64,000 bases of DNA from an uncultured Devosia sp. (GTDB lineage Bacteria; Pseudomonadota; Alphaproteobacteria; Rhizobiales; Devosiaceae), in the NCBI RefSeq assembly GCF_963517015.1, contig NZ_CAUQDV010000001.1:372001-436000 (forward strand), given 5' to 3'. The position numbers were made by a program, and so were the translations under genes. This document shows, one piece after another, positions 35,447-43,072 of this stretch. Below the pieces are notes generated by a model. The model saw only the letters and a list, made by a program, of their open reading frames with translations. It had not been told where the DNA came from and made no database searches. Positions within the stretch are counted from its first letter, which is position 1. Every line of letters starts with the position of its first letter.

Positions 35447-35572
35447 TGTCATCCCGGCCTTGAGCCGGGATCCATCTCGAGGTCTCTGTTTTGCCGCAAG
35501 GTGGTCAGGACGGTCGACCTTGCGGCCGTGGTCACATCTCGGGATGGGCCCCGGCTCAAGGCCGGGGTGACA
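35447..35572. repeat. REP-like inverted repeat pair
   Basis: Two copies of a GC-rich sequence face each other: one starts TGTCATCCCGGCCTTGAGCC at 35447, and its inverse ends ...AAGGCCGGGGTGACA at 35572. About 39 bases match with few changes. Each copy is itself palindromic (CCGGC-CTTGA-GCCGG). This resembles dispersed REP/BIME elements of Hyphomicrobiales, found between genes. It lies between rpsP and the 3' end of leuB. Confidence 0.7.
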
Positions 35573-35596
35573 CCGTGGGTGTGGAGGGAACGAAGC

Positions 35597-36694
35597 TTAC
35601 GACTTCAGCTTCGCCAAAATCGCTGCGCCCATTTCTTCCGTGCCAACCGTCTTGCGATTGTCCTGAGCGATGTCACCGGTGCGTAGGCCATCGCTGAGCA
35701 CGGCGGAGATGGCGTTTTCGATCTTCGTGGCCAGTTCGATCATGCCGAAGCTGTAGCGCAGGGCCATGGCGACCGAAGCGATCATGGCGATCGGATTGGC
35801 AATGCCCTGGCCGGCAATGTCGGGGGCCGAACCGTGCACGGGCTCGTAGAAGGCGGCGCGCTTGCCGGTCGCGTCGGGTGCGCCAAGCGAAGCGGAGGGC
35901 AGCATGCCAAGCGAGCCGGTCAGCATGGCGGCAACGTCGGACAGGATATCGCCGAACAGGTTGTCGGTGACCATGACGTCGAACTGCTTGGGATTGCGGA
36001 CGAGCTGCATGGCGGCGTTGTCGGCCAGGATATGGTGCAGCTCGACATCGGCATAATCCTTGCCGACGCCCTTGACCACTTCGTCCCAGAGCACGCCGGA
36101 CTTCATGACGTTCTTCTTGTCGGCCGAATGCACCTTGTTGTTGCGGGTGCGGGCGAGATCGAAGGCGACGCGGGCGATACGGTCGATTTCATAGGTCTCG
36201 TAGACCTGGGTGTCGACAGCGCGCTTCTGGCCGTTTTCGAGGTCAGTGATCTGCTTGGGTTCGCCGAAATAGACGCCGCCGGTCAATTCGCGCACGATCA
36301 GGATATCGAGGCCTTCGACCAGCTCGCGCTTCAGCGAGGATGCGTCGGCCAGGGCCGGATAGCAGATGGCGGGGCGCAGGTTGGCGAAGACGGCCATTTC
36401 CTTGCGCAGACGCAGGAGCGCGGCTTCCGGGCGGTGCTCATAGGGGACATTGTCCCACTTGGGCCCACCTACGGCGCCAAAAATCACGGCATCAGCAGCC
36501 TTGGCCTTGGCGGTGTCCTCGTCGGTGATGGCGACCTGGTGCTTGTCATAGGCCGAGCCACCGGCCAGGCCGCTGTCGGTCGAGAAATCGGTCAGCTGTT
36601 CGCTATTGGTCCAGGCGATGAGCTTTTCGACCTCGGCCATGATCTCGGTGCCGATGCCGTCGCCGGGCAGCAGGAATAGGGAATGGGTGGCCAC
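35597..36694 (-). CDS. leuB: 3-isopropylmalate dehydrogenase
   Basis: A 365-residue enzyme that oxidatively decarboxylates 3-isopropylmalate in leucine synthesis. N-terminal L-L-P-G-D-G-I-G-T-E-I is the family start, R-E-L-T-G-G-V-Y-F-G is the substrate/NAD region, and the metal-binding D-N-L-F-G-D-I-L-S-D lies near residue 245. Start is GTG 36694 with GAGGAG six bases upstream. leuD, which supplies its substrate with leuC, is 5.3 kb away on the other strand; leuC is outside the window. Confidence 0.97.
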   Translation of the reverse strand: MATHSLFLLPGDGIGTEIMAEVEKLIAWTNSEQLTDFSTDSGLAGGSAYDKHQVAITDEDTAKAKAADAVIFGAVGGPKWDNVPYEHRPEAALLRLRKEMAVFANLRPAICYPALADASSLKRELVEGLDILIVRELTGGVYFGEPKQITDLENGQKRAVDTQVYETYEIDRIARVAFDLARTRNNKVHSADKKNVMKSGVLWDEVVKGVGKDYADVELHHILADNAAMQLVRNPKQFDVMVTDNLFGDILSDVAAMLTGSLGMLPSASLGAPDATGKRAAFYEPVHGSAPDIAGQGIANPIAMIASVAMALRYSFGMIELATKIENAISAVLSDGLRTGDIAQDNRKTVGTEEMGAAILAKLKS

Positions 36695-36769
36695 GATGTG
36701 CTCCTCGCCGTACTGGTGGTTACGCTTCAGCGCACATAGCGGGTTTTTTGGTCGTCGCGCAAGAAAAGA

Positions 36770-37423
36770 CTAGTGATGCGGCGAGACGAAGCCATTGGCG
36801 TTGAACAGCACCCAAAAGGTCAGCACATCGGTCAGAACATGGGCGATGGCGGTCCAGAAGATCGAGCGCGTGCGCCAGGCGATCCAGCTCCAGAGCAGGC
36901 CCAGAAGTGCCGCTCCGACCAGCACGGCAGCCCAGCCGCCCGGAAAGTCTATGCCATGGCTGAGCAGTAGCGGCGCATGCCAGGCCGTGAACAGCACGAG
37001 GCCAAGCCAGAAGCCGAAGCGGGGTTTGTCAGCGAAACGGGTCATGAAGCCGCCACGCCAGGCGATTTCCTCCAGAGGACCGTTGATCAGCGCGATCATG
37101 GCCGCCAGCATGGCGCCCTGGGTGGTGAGGATGTGCGAGCTCGACATGAGTATGCCCAGACCCACGGCCGAAACCTGAAACAACAGCAGGATGGGGATCC
37201 ACCATTTTCGCCAGTTCAGCCGCTCGGAATAAAGATGCGGATCGCGCCTATCGCGGACATGGAAAAGCAGCACAGGCAGGCAGAAGCCCAGCCAATAGAC
37301 GCAGAGCGATAGCAGGAAGCCGGTGGGGCCGCCGAAGGCTTGGGTCAGTGCCGGGACGATGAGCGTCAAGGCGCCGATCAGCGCGAGGGCATGCAGGACA
37401 AGAGCGGTCTGTGGCAGTGACAT
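36770..37423 (-). CDS. CPBP-family intramembrane metalloprotease
   Basis: A 217-residue membrane protein with six or so hydrophobic helices. The CPBP/Abi signatures are present: E-E-I-A-W-R-G-G-F (EExxxR), F-T-A-W-H (the His motif) and a C-terminal H-V-L-T-D. Relatives include CAAX proteases (Rce1) and bacterial proteins linked to bacteriocin immunity. The substrate is unknown. The ATG 37423 is separated by only three bases from a long hairpin (37427-37466) and has no clear ribosome site. The upstream 96-residue gene lies on the same strand. Confidence 0.88.
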   Translation of the reverse strand: MSLPQTALVLHALALIGALTLIVPALTQAFGGPTGFLLSLCVYWLGFCLPVLLFHVRDRRDPHLYSERLNWRKWWIPILLLFQVSAVGLGILMSSSHILTTQGAMLAAMIALINGPLEEIAWRGGFMTRFADKPRFGFWLGLVLFTAWHAPLLLSHGIDFPGGWAAVLVGAALLGLLWSWIAWRTRSIFWTAIAHVLTDVLTFWVLFNANGFVSPHH

Positions 37424-37426
37424 GAA

Positions 37427-37466
37427 GGCTCGGGATCAAGAGGGCGTGCCTATTGATCCCGAAGCC
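37427..37466 (-). repeat. hairpin directly upstream of the CPBP gene start
   Basis: GGCTCGGGATCAA (37427-37439) and TTGATCCCGAAGCC (37453-37466) form a 13-bp stem with one bulged base and a 13-base loop. In the mRNA of the minus strand it ends three bases before the CPBP ATG. It has no T tract. It may terminate the upstream gene or control translation; both are inference. Confidence 0.6.
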
Positions 37467-37486
37467 CTTGTATTTGCAAGACGCGC

Positions 37487-37777
37487 CTAGTTGGCGCGGC
37501 TACGATTGACCAGTTCGAAGCCGTCTTCGGCCAGATCGACGCGCAGCGCCAGTTGTTGGCGGTCGAGTTCGGCCAGCCATGCCGTCCAGGAGCAGGGGCT
37601 CATGCCGTCGTCCTGGCTTTCGTGGCGTGACTTGATGCGCTTCTGAAAGCTCAGCTTGAGCTGGGCGCGTTCCTCGCCGAAGCTGTTGCGCACCCGGGCG
37701 ATGGCCGGAATGCCGTGGCGATCGGTAACCCAGTTCTGGATATCGCGATGGCGCGTCAAAGTGTGGATGTCAGTCAT
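37487..37777 (-). CDS. conserved-looking small protein of unknown function
   Basis: A 96-residue protein not recognised as a named family. Its first half reads like a short globular module: R-H-R-D-I-Q-N-W-V-T-D-R-H-G-I-P-A-I-A followed by a K-L-S-F strand; there is no signal peptide or membrane helix. GGGGAGG lies five to six bases before ATG 37777, so the gene is probably real. It is followed by the CPBP gene on the same strand, with a hairpin between them. Confidence 0.65.
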   Translation of the reverse strand: MTDIHTLTRHRDIQNWVTDRHGIPAIARVRNSFGEERAQLKLSFQKRIKSRHESQDDGMSPCSWTAWLAELDRQQLALRVDLAEDGFELVNRSRAN

Positions 37778-37885
37778 TTTGGCCTCCCCGCCAAGTTCTT
37801 GTTGTTATGGAGCGCGCCCGCAGAACGCGTCCTGTCTAACCTCTCGTAATGGTGCCGGTCCTCCACCGGTTCCATGACGAGGCCG

Positions 37886-38698
37886 TCAATTCTCGCTCAG
37901 TTCGGTGACAAGCTTGAGACTGGTCATCTCCTCGGGCGAGAAATAGTAAAGCCGTTCCGGCGGCGTCTCGAGCGCATGCAGCCACATGGCCGGGTCGACG
38001 CCGGTCTTGTTGAGGTGGCTGATGATGCTGGCCGTCGTGGTCTGGGCGTCGCTCATGGCCATGCCGGCGGCGCGCAGGGCATTCTGGGGCTGACCGCTGA
38101 TGACAGCGGCATAAATCTGGTGCACGCCGATGGCAGCCTCGGGGCTGGCGATACGGGTCGCGCCAGAGGCGAAGATCAACGGGCAGGACGAGGCACAAAG
38201 AGAACCGGCAGCGACCTTGGTGGCAAGGTCGTTGTCATGGATCAGAGTGCCGATAGCCAGCGCATCCACGACCGATCCTCCGGGGGAATCGAGGACTACA
38301 GTCTGAACGTATTCGCCGCGCGCTGCAATCTCGGCGGCAAAACGCTCGGAAGAACCAAGGTCGATCGAGCCGGTGAGATGGAGTTCTCCACCGGTGCCAA
38401 GCGCGATTTGCAGTGGCTGTTCCAGCACTTGTGGGCTGGTCGTTACAGTTGGATTTGCACCTTCGTTGGGGCCGCTCGGATTGAAGGGCGGCAGGATGGG
38501 CTGGCCCGGCATGGCCAGGCTTTTGGTCTGATTTTCGGTCAGTTCGCGAAAATCGACATAGAGGACCGAGGCAGTGCCGATGAGCAGGGCGAAGAAAGCG
38601 ATGCGCAGGATATTGCCGTCTTCCACGGCGGCGAAACGCTCGATGGCGCGTCGGTAGAAAGGGCCGTCATCAGAGCGAGCATTGGCCTCGGTCTTCAT
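37886..38698 (-). CDS. membrane-anchored ClpP-fold periplasmic protein
   Basis: A 270-residue protein: a cytoplasmic N terminus (about 1-28), one membrane helix (about 30-48), a Pro-rich linker, then a ClpP/crotonase-type domain (about 95-265). The domain carries V-V-L-D-S-P-G-G-S-V near residue 140, the G-S-L-C-A-S-S-C-P motif with the likely nucleophile Ser, and G-V-H-Q at the usual His position. Relatives include SppA and NfeD-type membrane proteases. The two Cys in the catalytic motif are common in secreted ClpP-like proteins. Its ATG overlaps the stop of the upstream membrane protein gene (ATGA), so the two proteins are co-expressed. Confidence 0.75.
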   Translation of the reverse strand: MKTEANARSDDGPFYRRAIERFAAVEDGNILRIAFFALLIGTASVLYVDFRELTENQTKSLAMPGQPILPPFNPSGPNEGANPTVTTSPQVLEQPLQIALGTGGELHLTGSIDLGSSERFAAEIAARGEYVQTVVLDSPGGSVVDALAIGTLIHDNDLATKVAAGSLCASSCPLIFASGATRIASPEAAIGVHQIYAAVISGQPQNALRAAGMAMSDAQTTTASIISHLNKTGVDPAMWLHALETPPERLYYFSPEEMTSLKLVTELSEN

Positions 38699-40047
38699 GC
38701 CGGGCGCGGGCCGTCGGTGCGGCTGCGGTTGCGCTGCGCCGCATCGATCGGCGTCACCGTGGCGTCATCGCTTTCGGCCACGGCGGGCGGTGTTTCTGCC
38801 TCTGGCTCCGGCGCTGGGTCAGCGAGTTTTCTAGGCTGGCCCGTCGACACATCGATGCCTGCAGCCTCCATTTGGCGGAACAGGCTCATGGCGCGCAGCA
38901 TTTCGGCGGCGGTGATGTTCTCCGCCTCCTCGAGCGACTGGGAATCCTTTCGCATGGCGTCGTTGACGATCATCAGCACCAGGACGAGCACGACGGGAAG
39001 AAGGTCGATTGAAATGGCGCCGGCCCAGCTCGGAATGAAATCCTGCCAGTAGCGCAGCACGGCCTCGGCGCTCGAGAGCGGTACGTAACGACGTTGTGCC
39101 ACCGGTTCGGTCGCCAGGATTTCGTCGGCTGCGGTGGAAAGCGCTGCCGATTGCGCGGCCACCGAGGCGCGCACGGTTTCCATGACCTGGTTCTGGCGAT
39201 TGGCAAGGTCACCGACCTGGCCATCGGCTACCGGCGCAATGAAGCCGGCCGAAAGATCGTCCGATGCACGCTTCACCGAGGCAGCAACACCGGTCTGCTG
39301 CAGAGCGGCGATAACGGCGGTCAGTTGCACGGCTTCGGCCTGGAAACCATCGGCACGCGGCTCGATGGCGCCCGGCGTCGACACCAGTTCGCGCATGGTG
39401 GCAAGGCGGGAGGAGCCGGCCTCGAACTGGGCGGCGACTTCCTGGCGGCTGCCGGTAATGGTGGCGGCCAGCTGGTTCATCTGCGTGCCCATCTGGGTCA
39501 GCAGTTGCACAACGCTGCCCGAGCCGGTGGTGCCGGTCAGGGCGCCCGATTCCCGCTCATCGGCGGCGAGGCCGGCAAAGCGTTCGGCGGCGCGCTGGAC
39601 GTCAGGCAGCAGGCTCTGGGCCGCCAGCGCATTGGCATGGGCATTGTCGAGATCTTCGGCATAGCCTTGCAGCGTGACCGCCATATGCTGTTCGGTCGCC
39701 GCCGAGCCGGCCAGTGCTGCGGCGTTGAGCCAGGAGCTCATCGCCATGATCATCACGCAGCCGATGGCCATGGTGGCAAAGAGCGCAGCACGCTGCACGC
39801 CCGAGGTCACCAGCGGTACGAAGCGGAGCATGAAGCTCCAGAAGGCGTAGATGGCGACCGAGACCGCTGCCGAGTAGATGATGGCGGCAAAGAAGACGAA
39901 GGTCGCCGAGCCGTCGAGAATGCCGCGAACGCCCAGATAGGTGTAGACGCCCGATGCCAGGGCCAACACGGCCAGGGCAAAGCGGGTCATCGTCTCGACG
40001 CCCTTGACGGTCTCGTTGAGGCGATAGGCGTTCGGCTTGAGCTGCAT
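38695..40047 (-). CDS. large inner-membrane protein of unknown function
   Basis: A 450-residue protein with three N-terminal membrane helices (about 21-42, 49-72 and 87-106), a long helical Ala/Gln-rich region (about 107-335) predicted to lie in the periplasm, a fourth helix (about 346-366) and an acidic Pro-rich cytoplasmic tail. The topology recalls sensor or scaffold proteins, but no HAMP, kinase or methyl-accepting domain is seen. It is translationally coupled to the ClpP-fold protein, whose active domain would face the same compartment. The start may be 40047 or the Met at about residue 20. Confidence 0.7.
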   Translation of the reverse strand: MQLKPNAYRLNETVKGVETMTRFALAVLALASGVYTYLGVRGILDGSATFVFFAAIIYSAAVSVAIYAFWSFMLRFVPLVTSGVQRAALFATMAIGCVMIMAMSSWLNAAALAGSAATEQHMAVTLQGYAEDLDNAHANALAAQSLLPDVQRAAERFAGLAADERESGALTGTTGSGSVVQLLTQMGTQMNQLAATITGSRQEVAAQFEAGSSRLATMRELVSTPGAIEPRADGFQAEAVQLTAVIAALQQTGVAASVKRASDDLSAGFIAPVADGQVGDLANRQNQVMETVRASVAAQSAALSTAADEILATEPVAQRRYVPLSSAEAVLRYWQDFIPSWAGAISIDLLPVVLVLVLMIVNDAMRKDSQSLEEAENITAAEMLRAMSLFRQMEAAGIDVSTGQPRKLADPAPEPEAETPPAVAESDDATVTPIDAAQRNRSRTDGPRPA

Positions 40048-40125
40048 GTGTGACGGGCCCCGATGTTAAGCGGAGATTAACACAGCGATCCCGGCGGAAA
40101 AGCGGCGGGTTGGATGACGCTTGCG

Positions 40126-40836
40126 TTATCCTTCCACGGCAACATCCAGTGCCACTTCCACCATGTCCTTGAGCGAGGTCTGGCGCGCTTCGGCGTCGAT
40201 TTCCTCATGGGTGATCAGGCAGTCGGTCATGGTGCAGATGGTCAGTGCCTTGACGCCGAAGCGGGCAGCCAGCGTATAGAGCGCCGCGGCCTCCATCTCG
40301 ACGCCCAGCACGCCATGGTCGGGCAGCTTGTCGTAGCCGGCCATGCCGTCGGCATGGTAGAAAATGTCCGAGCTCAGCATATTGCCGGCGTGATAGCGCA
40401 TGCCCTTTTCCTCGGCCTTGTTGGCCGCAGAGCGCAGCAGGCCGAAATCGGCGATAGGCGCAAAGTTGAAGGCGCCAAAGCGCCCCTTGACGATGGAGCT
40501 GTCGGTCGAAGCGCCTTGCGCCAGCACCAGGTCGCGCACCTTGACCTTGGCATTGAGCCCGCCACAGGTGCCGATGCGGATCAGTGTCTTGGCGCCATAG
40601 GTGTTGATCAGTTCATGCACATAGATCGACAGCGATGGCTGGCCCATGCCCGAGGCCTGCACCGAAACGGGCTTGCCCTTCCAGGTGCCGGTATAGCCGA
40701 GGCAATTGCGCACCGAATTGACCAGTTTCGCATCGGTCAGGAAGGTCTCGGCCACCCATTTGGCGCGCAGCGGATCGCCGGGCAGCAGGATGGCTTCGGC
40801 ATAGTCACCGGGCTTGGCATGGTTGTGCGGGGTCAT
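40126..40836 (-). CDS. deoD: purine nucleoside phosphorylase DeoD-type
   Basis: A 236-residue hexameric-type phosphorylase that splits purine nucleosides with phosphate. The family block G-D-P-L-R-A lies near residue 20, G-M-G-Q-P-S near residue 64, R-I-G-T-C-G-G near residue 87, and G-V-E-M-E-A-A-A near residue 180, all typical of DeoD. Length agrees with E. coli DeoD (239). It is a monocistronic-looking gene divergent from argC. It takes part in purine salvage. Confidence 0.95.
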   Translation of the reverse strand: MTPHNHAKPGDYAEAILLPGDPLRAKWVAETFLTDAKLVNSVRNCLGYTGTWKGKPVSVQASGMGQPSLSIYVHELINTYGAKTLIRIGTCGGLNAKVKVRDLVLAQGASTDSSIVKGRFGAFNFAPIADFGLLRSAANKAEEKGMRYHAGNMLSSDIFYHADGMAGYDKLPDHGVLGVEMEAAALYTLAARFGVKALTICTMTDCLITHEEIDAEARQTSLKDMVEVALDVAVEG

Positions 40837-40969
40837 GGTCTGGTCCTTGAGACGGGCAATTGGCAAAACCATAGCCATGCAGCAGGCCAGGCTGCAACCT
40901 TGTGTGGTGTGGCGTCTTGACCTCGACACATGCGGGGTCCATTTACGCTGCCGCAATTGGAGAAAAGCC

Positions 40970-41923
40970 ATGGTCGCCAAGATTTTCATCGACGGGGAAG
41001 CTGGAACCACAGGTCTGCAGATCCGCGATCGGCTGGCCGGCCGCCGCGACCTCGAAGTCATCTCCATCGCCCAGGACAAGCGCAAGGATCAGGACGAGCG
41101 CAAGCGGCTGCTCAATGCCGCCGATGTTGCCATCCTGTGCCTGCCCGACGATGCTGCAAAAGAAAGCGTGTCGCTGATCGACAATGGCACGACGCGTGTC
41201 ATTGATGCATCGACAGCCTATCGTGTCGATCCGGACTGGGCCTATGGCTTCGCCGAAATGGACAAGTCGCAGTCCGACGTCATCGCCAATGCGCGCTTCG
41301 TGTCCAATCCAGGCTGCTGGCCGCAGGGGCTGATCGCCAATATCCGTCCGCTGATCGCTGCCGGGCTGATTCCGGCCGACCTGCCGCTGCAGTATAATGG
41401 CATTTCCGGCTATAGCGGCGGCGGCAAGCAGATGATTGCCGAATATGAAGCGGCCGGCGATGCGGCCAGCCAGTTCATGCCCTATGGCCTGACCTTCCAG
41501 CACAAGCATGTGCCCGAGATGACGACCTATACCGGCTCCAAAGTGGCCCCGCTCTTTGTCCCCACCGTCGGCGATTTCGCCCAGGGCATGACCACCTTCG
41601 TCCCGCTGCAGCTTGGTGGTCTGGCCACGGTCCCGACGGGCAAGCAGATCCATGCGGCAATTGCCGATCATTTCGCTGCCATCAAGGACAGTTTCGTCGT
41701 GGTCGCGCCCTTTGATCCATCGCTGGGCAAGACGCCCGCACTCGATCCGCAGGCGCATAACGGCACCAATACGCTGACCCTGCATGTCTTTGCCAATGAC
41801 GCGCGCGCCCAGGCCGTGCTGGTCGCAGTCTATGACAATCTGGGCAAGGGCGCCTCGGGTGCGGCCGTGCAGAACCTCAACCTGATGCTGGGCGTCAGCG
41901 CCCGGGAAAGCCTCGCGGCCTAA
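40970..41923 (+). CDS. argC: N-acetyl-gamma-glutamyl-phosphate reductase
   Basis: A 317-residue enzyme of arginine synthesis that reduces N-acetylglutamyl phosphate to the semialdehyde using NADPH. It is of the short type 2 class common in alphaproteobacteria. The N-terminal F-I-D-G-E-A-G-T-T-G-L nucleotide site and the catalytic Cys in S-N-P-G-C-W-P-Q-G are clear; His for catalysis lies in Q-H-K-H-V-P-E. Start ATG 40970 follows a weak GGAGAA. A hairpin lies between its stop and leuD. Confidence 0.96.
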   Translation: MVAKIFIDGEAGTTGLQIRDRLAGRRDLEVISIAQDKRKDQDERKRLLNAADVAILCLPDDAAKESVSLIDNGTTRVIDASTAYRVDPDWAYGFAEMDKSQSDVIANARFVSNPGCWPQGLIANIRPLIAAGLIPADLPLQYNGISGYSGGGKQMIAEYEAAGDAASQFMPYGLTFQHKHVPEMTTYTGSKVAPLFVPTVGDFAQGMTTFVPLQLGGLATVPTGKQIHAAIADHFAAIKDSFVVVAPFDPSLGKTPALDPQAHNGTNTLTLHVFANDARAQAVLVAVYDNLGKGASGAAVQNLNLMLGVSARESLAA

Positions 41924-41969
41924 CAAAATCGCGTTGGCGTACCCATGAGTACGCTTCCCTCTTGACCGC

Positions 41970-42013
41970 AACCTCGCTTTTGCGCCATGACCTTGGCCAA
42001 AGCGAGGTTTTCT
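41970..42013 (+). terminator. hairpin between argC and leuD
   Basis: AACCTCGCTTT (41970-41980) pairs perfectly with AAAGCGAGGTT (41999-42009) over an 18-base loop, and TTTTC follows, so it can act as an intrinsic terminator of argC. It ends ten bases before the leuD ATG, so leuD would need read-through or its own promoter in the loop region, or the hairpin acts in leuD regulation. Confidence 0.6.
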
Positions 42014-42018
42014 GTTCC

Positions 42019-42624
42019 ATGGACAAGTTCACCACCCTGACCGGTGTCGCGGCGCCCCTGCCGATCATCAATATCGACACCGACATGATCATCCCCAAGC
42101 AGTATCTCAAGACCATCAAGCGCACGGGCCTGGGCACCGCGCTGTTCTCCGAGATGCGCTACAACGAGGATGGCAGCGAGAACCCCGATTTCGTCCTCAA
42201 CAAGTCGGGCTATCGCAATGCCACGATCATCGTTGCCGGCGACAATTTCGGCTGCGGCTCCTCGCGCGAGCATGCCCCCTGGGCGTTGCTCGACTTCGGT
42301 ATTCGCTGCGTGATCTCAACCAGCTTTGCCGACATTTTCTACAATAACTGCTTCAAGAACGGCATTCTGCCGCTGGTCGTCTCGCCCGAGCAGCTGAAGC
42401 TCCTGCTCGATGACGCCGAGCGCGGCTCCAATGCCACGTTGACGGTGGATCTCGAAAACCAGACCGTGCAGGGCCCCGATGGCGGCACGCTGCATTTCGA
42501 TATCGATCCGACCCGCAAGCAGATCCTGCTCGAAGGCCTTGACGACATCGCTGGTACGCTCAAGTCCGACCCGTCGATCACCAGCTTTGAAAGCAAGATG
42601 GCCGAAAGCCGCCCCTGGCTCTGA
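42019..42624 (+). CDS. leuD: 3-isopropylmalate dehydratase small subunit
   Basis: A 201-residue subunit that with LeuC isomerises 2-isopropylmalate to 3-isopropylmalate. Key landmarks are N-I-D-T-D-M-I-I-P-K-Q-Y-L near residue 18 and N-F-G-C-G-S-S-R-E-H-A-P-W near residue 75, the loop contacting the substrate. Length is normal for LeuD. Start ATG 42019 lies right after a hairpin. leuC is outside the window. leuB is 5.3 kb upstream on the opposite strand, so leucine genes are scattered. Confidence 0.97.
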   Translation: MDKFTTLTGVAAPLPIINIDTDMIIPKQYLKTIKRTGLGTALFSEMRYNEDGSENPDFVLNKSGYRNATIIVAGDNFGCGSSREHAPWALLDFGIRCVISTSFADIFYNNCFKNGILPLVVSPEQLKLLLDDAERGSNATLTVDLENQTVQGPDGGTLHFDIDPTRKQILLEGLDDIAGTLKSDPSITSFESKMAESRPWL

Positions 42625-42680
42625 TTTTGGCCTTTTGGCATCGAGTTCGCCACTAACACTGCAGCAAAAGGGCCAAGAGA

Positions 42681-43070
42681 ATGGTTCAGCGCGTTTCTAC
42701 CGGTTCGCCTTTCGAAGCCACTTTCGGCTATTCGCGTGCCGTGCGGCACGAGGATACGATCTATGTCTCCGGCACGACCGGCTATGACTATGCCACCATG
42801 ACCATGCCCGACGATGTCGGCCAGCAGGCAGCCAATGCCCTGGCGACCATCGACAAGGCGCTCAAGGAAGCCGGTTCGTCGATCCAGGATACCGTCCGCG
42901 TGGTCTATTATGTCGGCGATCGCAACGACGTCGATGCGGTGGTCAAGGCCGTGGGCCCGGTGTTCAAGGACATCCGTCCTGCCGCCTCGATGCTGATCGT
43001 GCAGATGATCGAAGCGGGCATGAAGATCGAGATCGAAGTCACCGCCCGGATCGGCGCAGCAAACTCCTGA
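42681..43070 (+). CDS. RidA-family protein
   Basis: A 129-residue YjgF/YER057c/UK114 family member. RidA proteins hydrolyse reactive enamine/imine intermediates made by PLP enzymes. The family pattern is seen in Y-V-S-G-T-T-G and V-R-V-V-Y-Y-V, and the C terminus ends in I-E-V-T-A-R, where canonical RidA has its Arg/Glu pair placed differently; this is therefore a subfamily other than the archetypal RidA. AAGAGA precedes the ATG. It converges on the diguanylate cyclase gene, two bases away. Confidence 0.85.
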   Translation: MVQRVSTGSPFEATFGYSRAVRHEDTIYVSGTTGYDYATMTMPDDVGQQAANALATIDKALKEAGSSIQDTVRVVYYVGDRNDVDAVVKAVGPVFKDIRPAASMLIVQMIEAGMKIEIEVTARIGAANS

Positions 43071-43072
43071 TT

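Noticed and set aside
41945..41965. A six-codon ATG...TGA frame before leuD that could be a leucine leader peptide.
   Set aside because: Only one Leu codon is present and no Leu run, so it does not look like a leucine attenuator.
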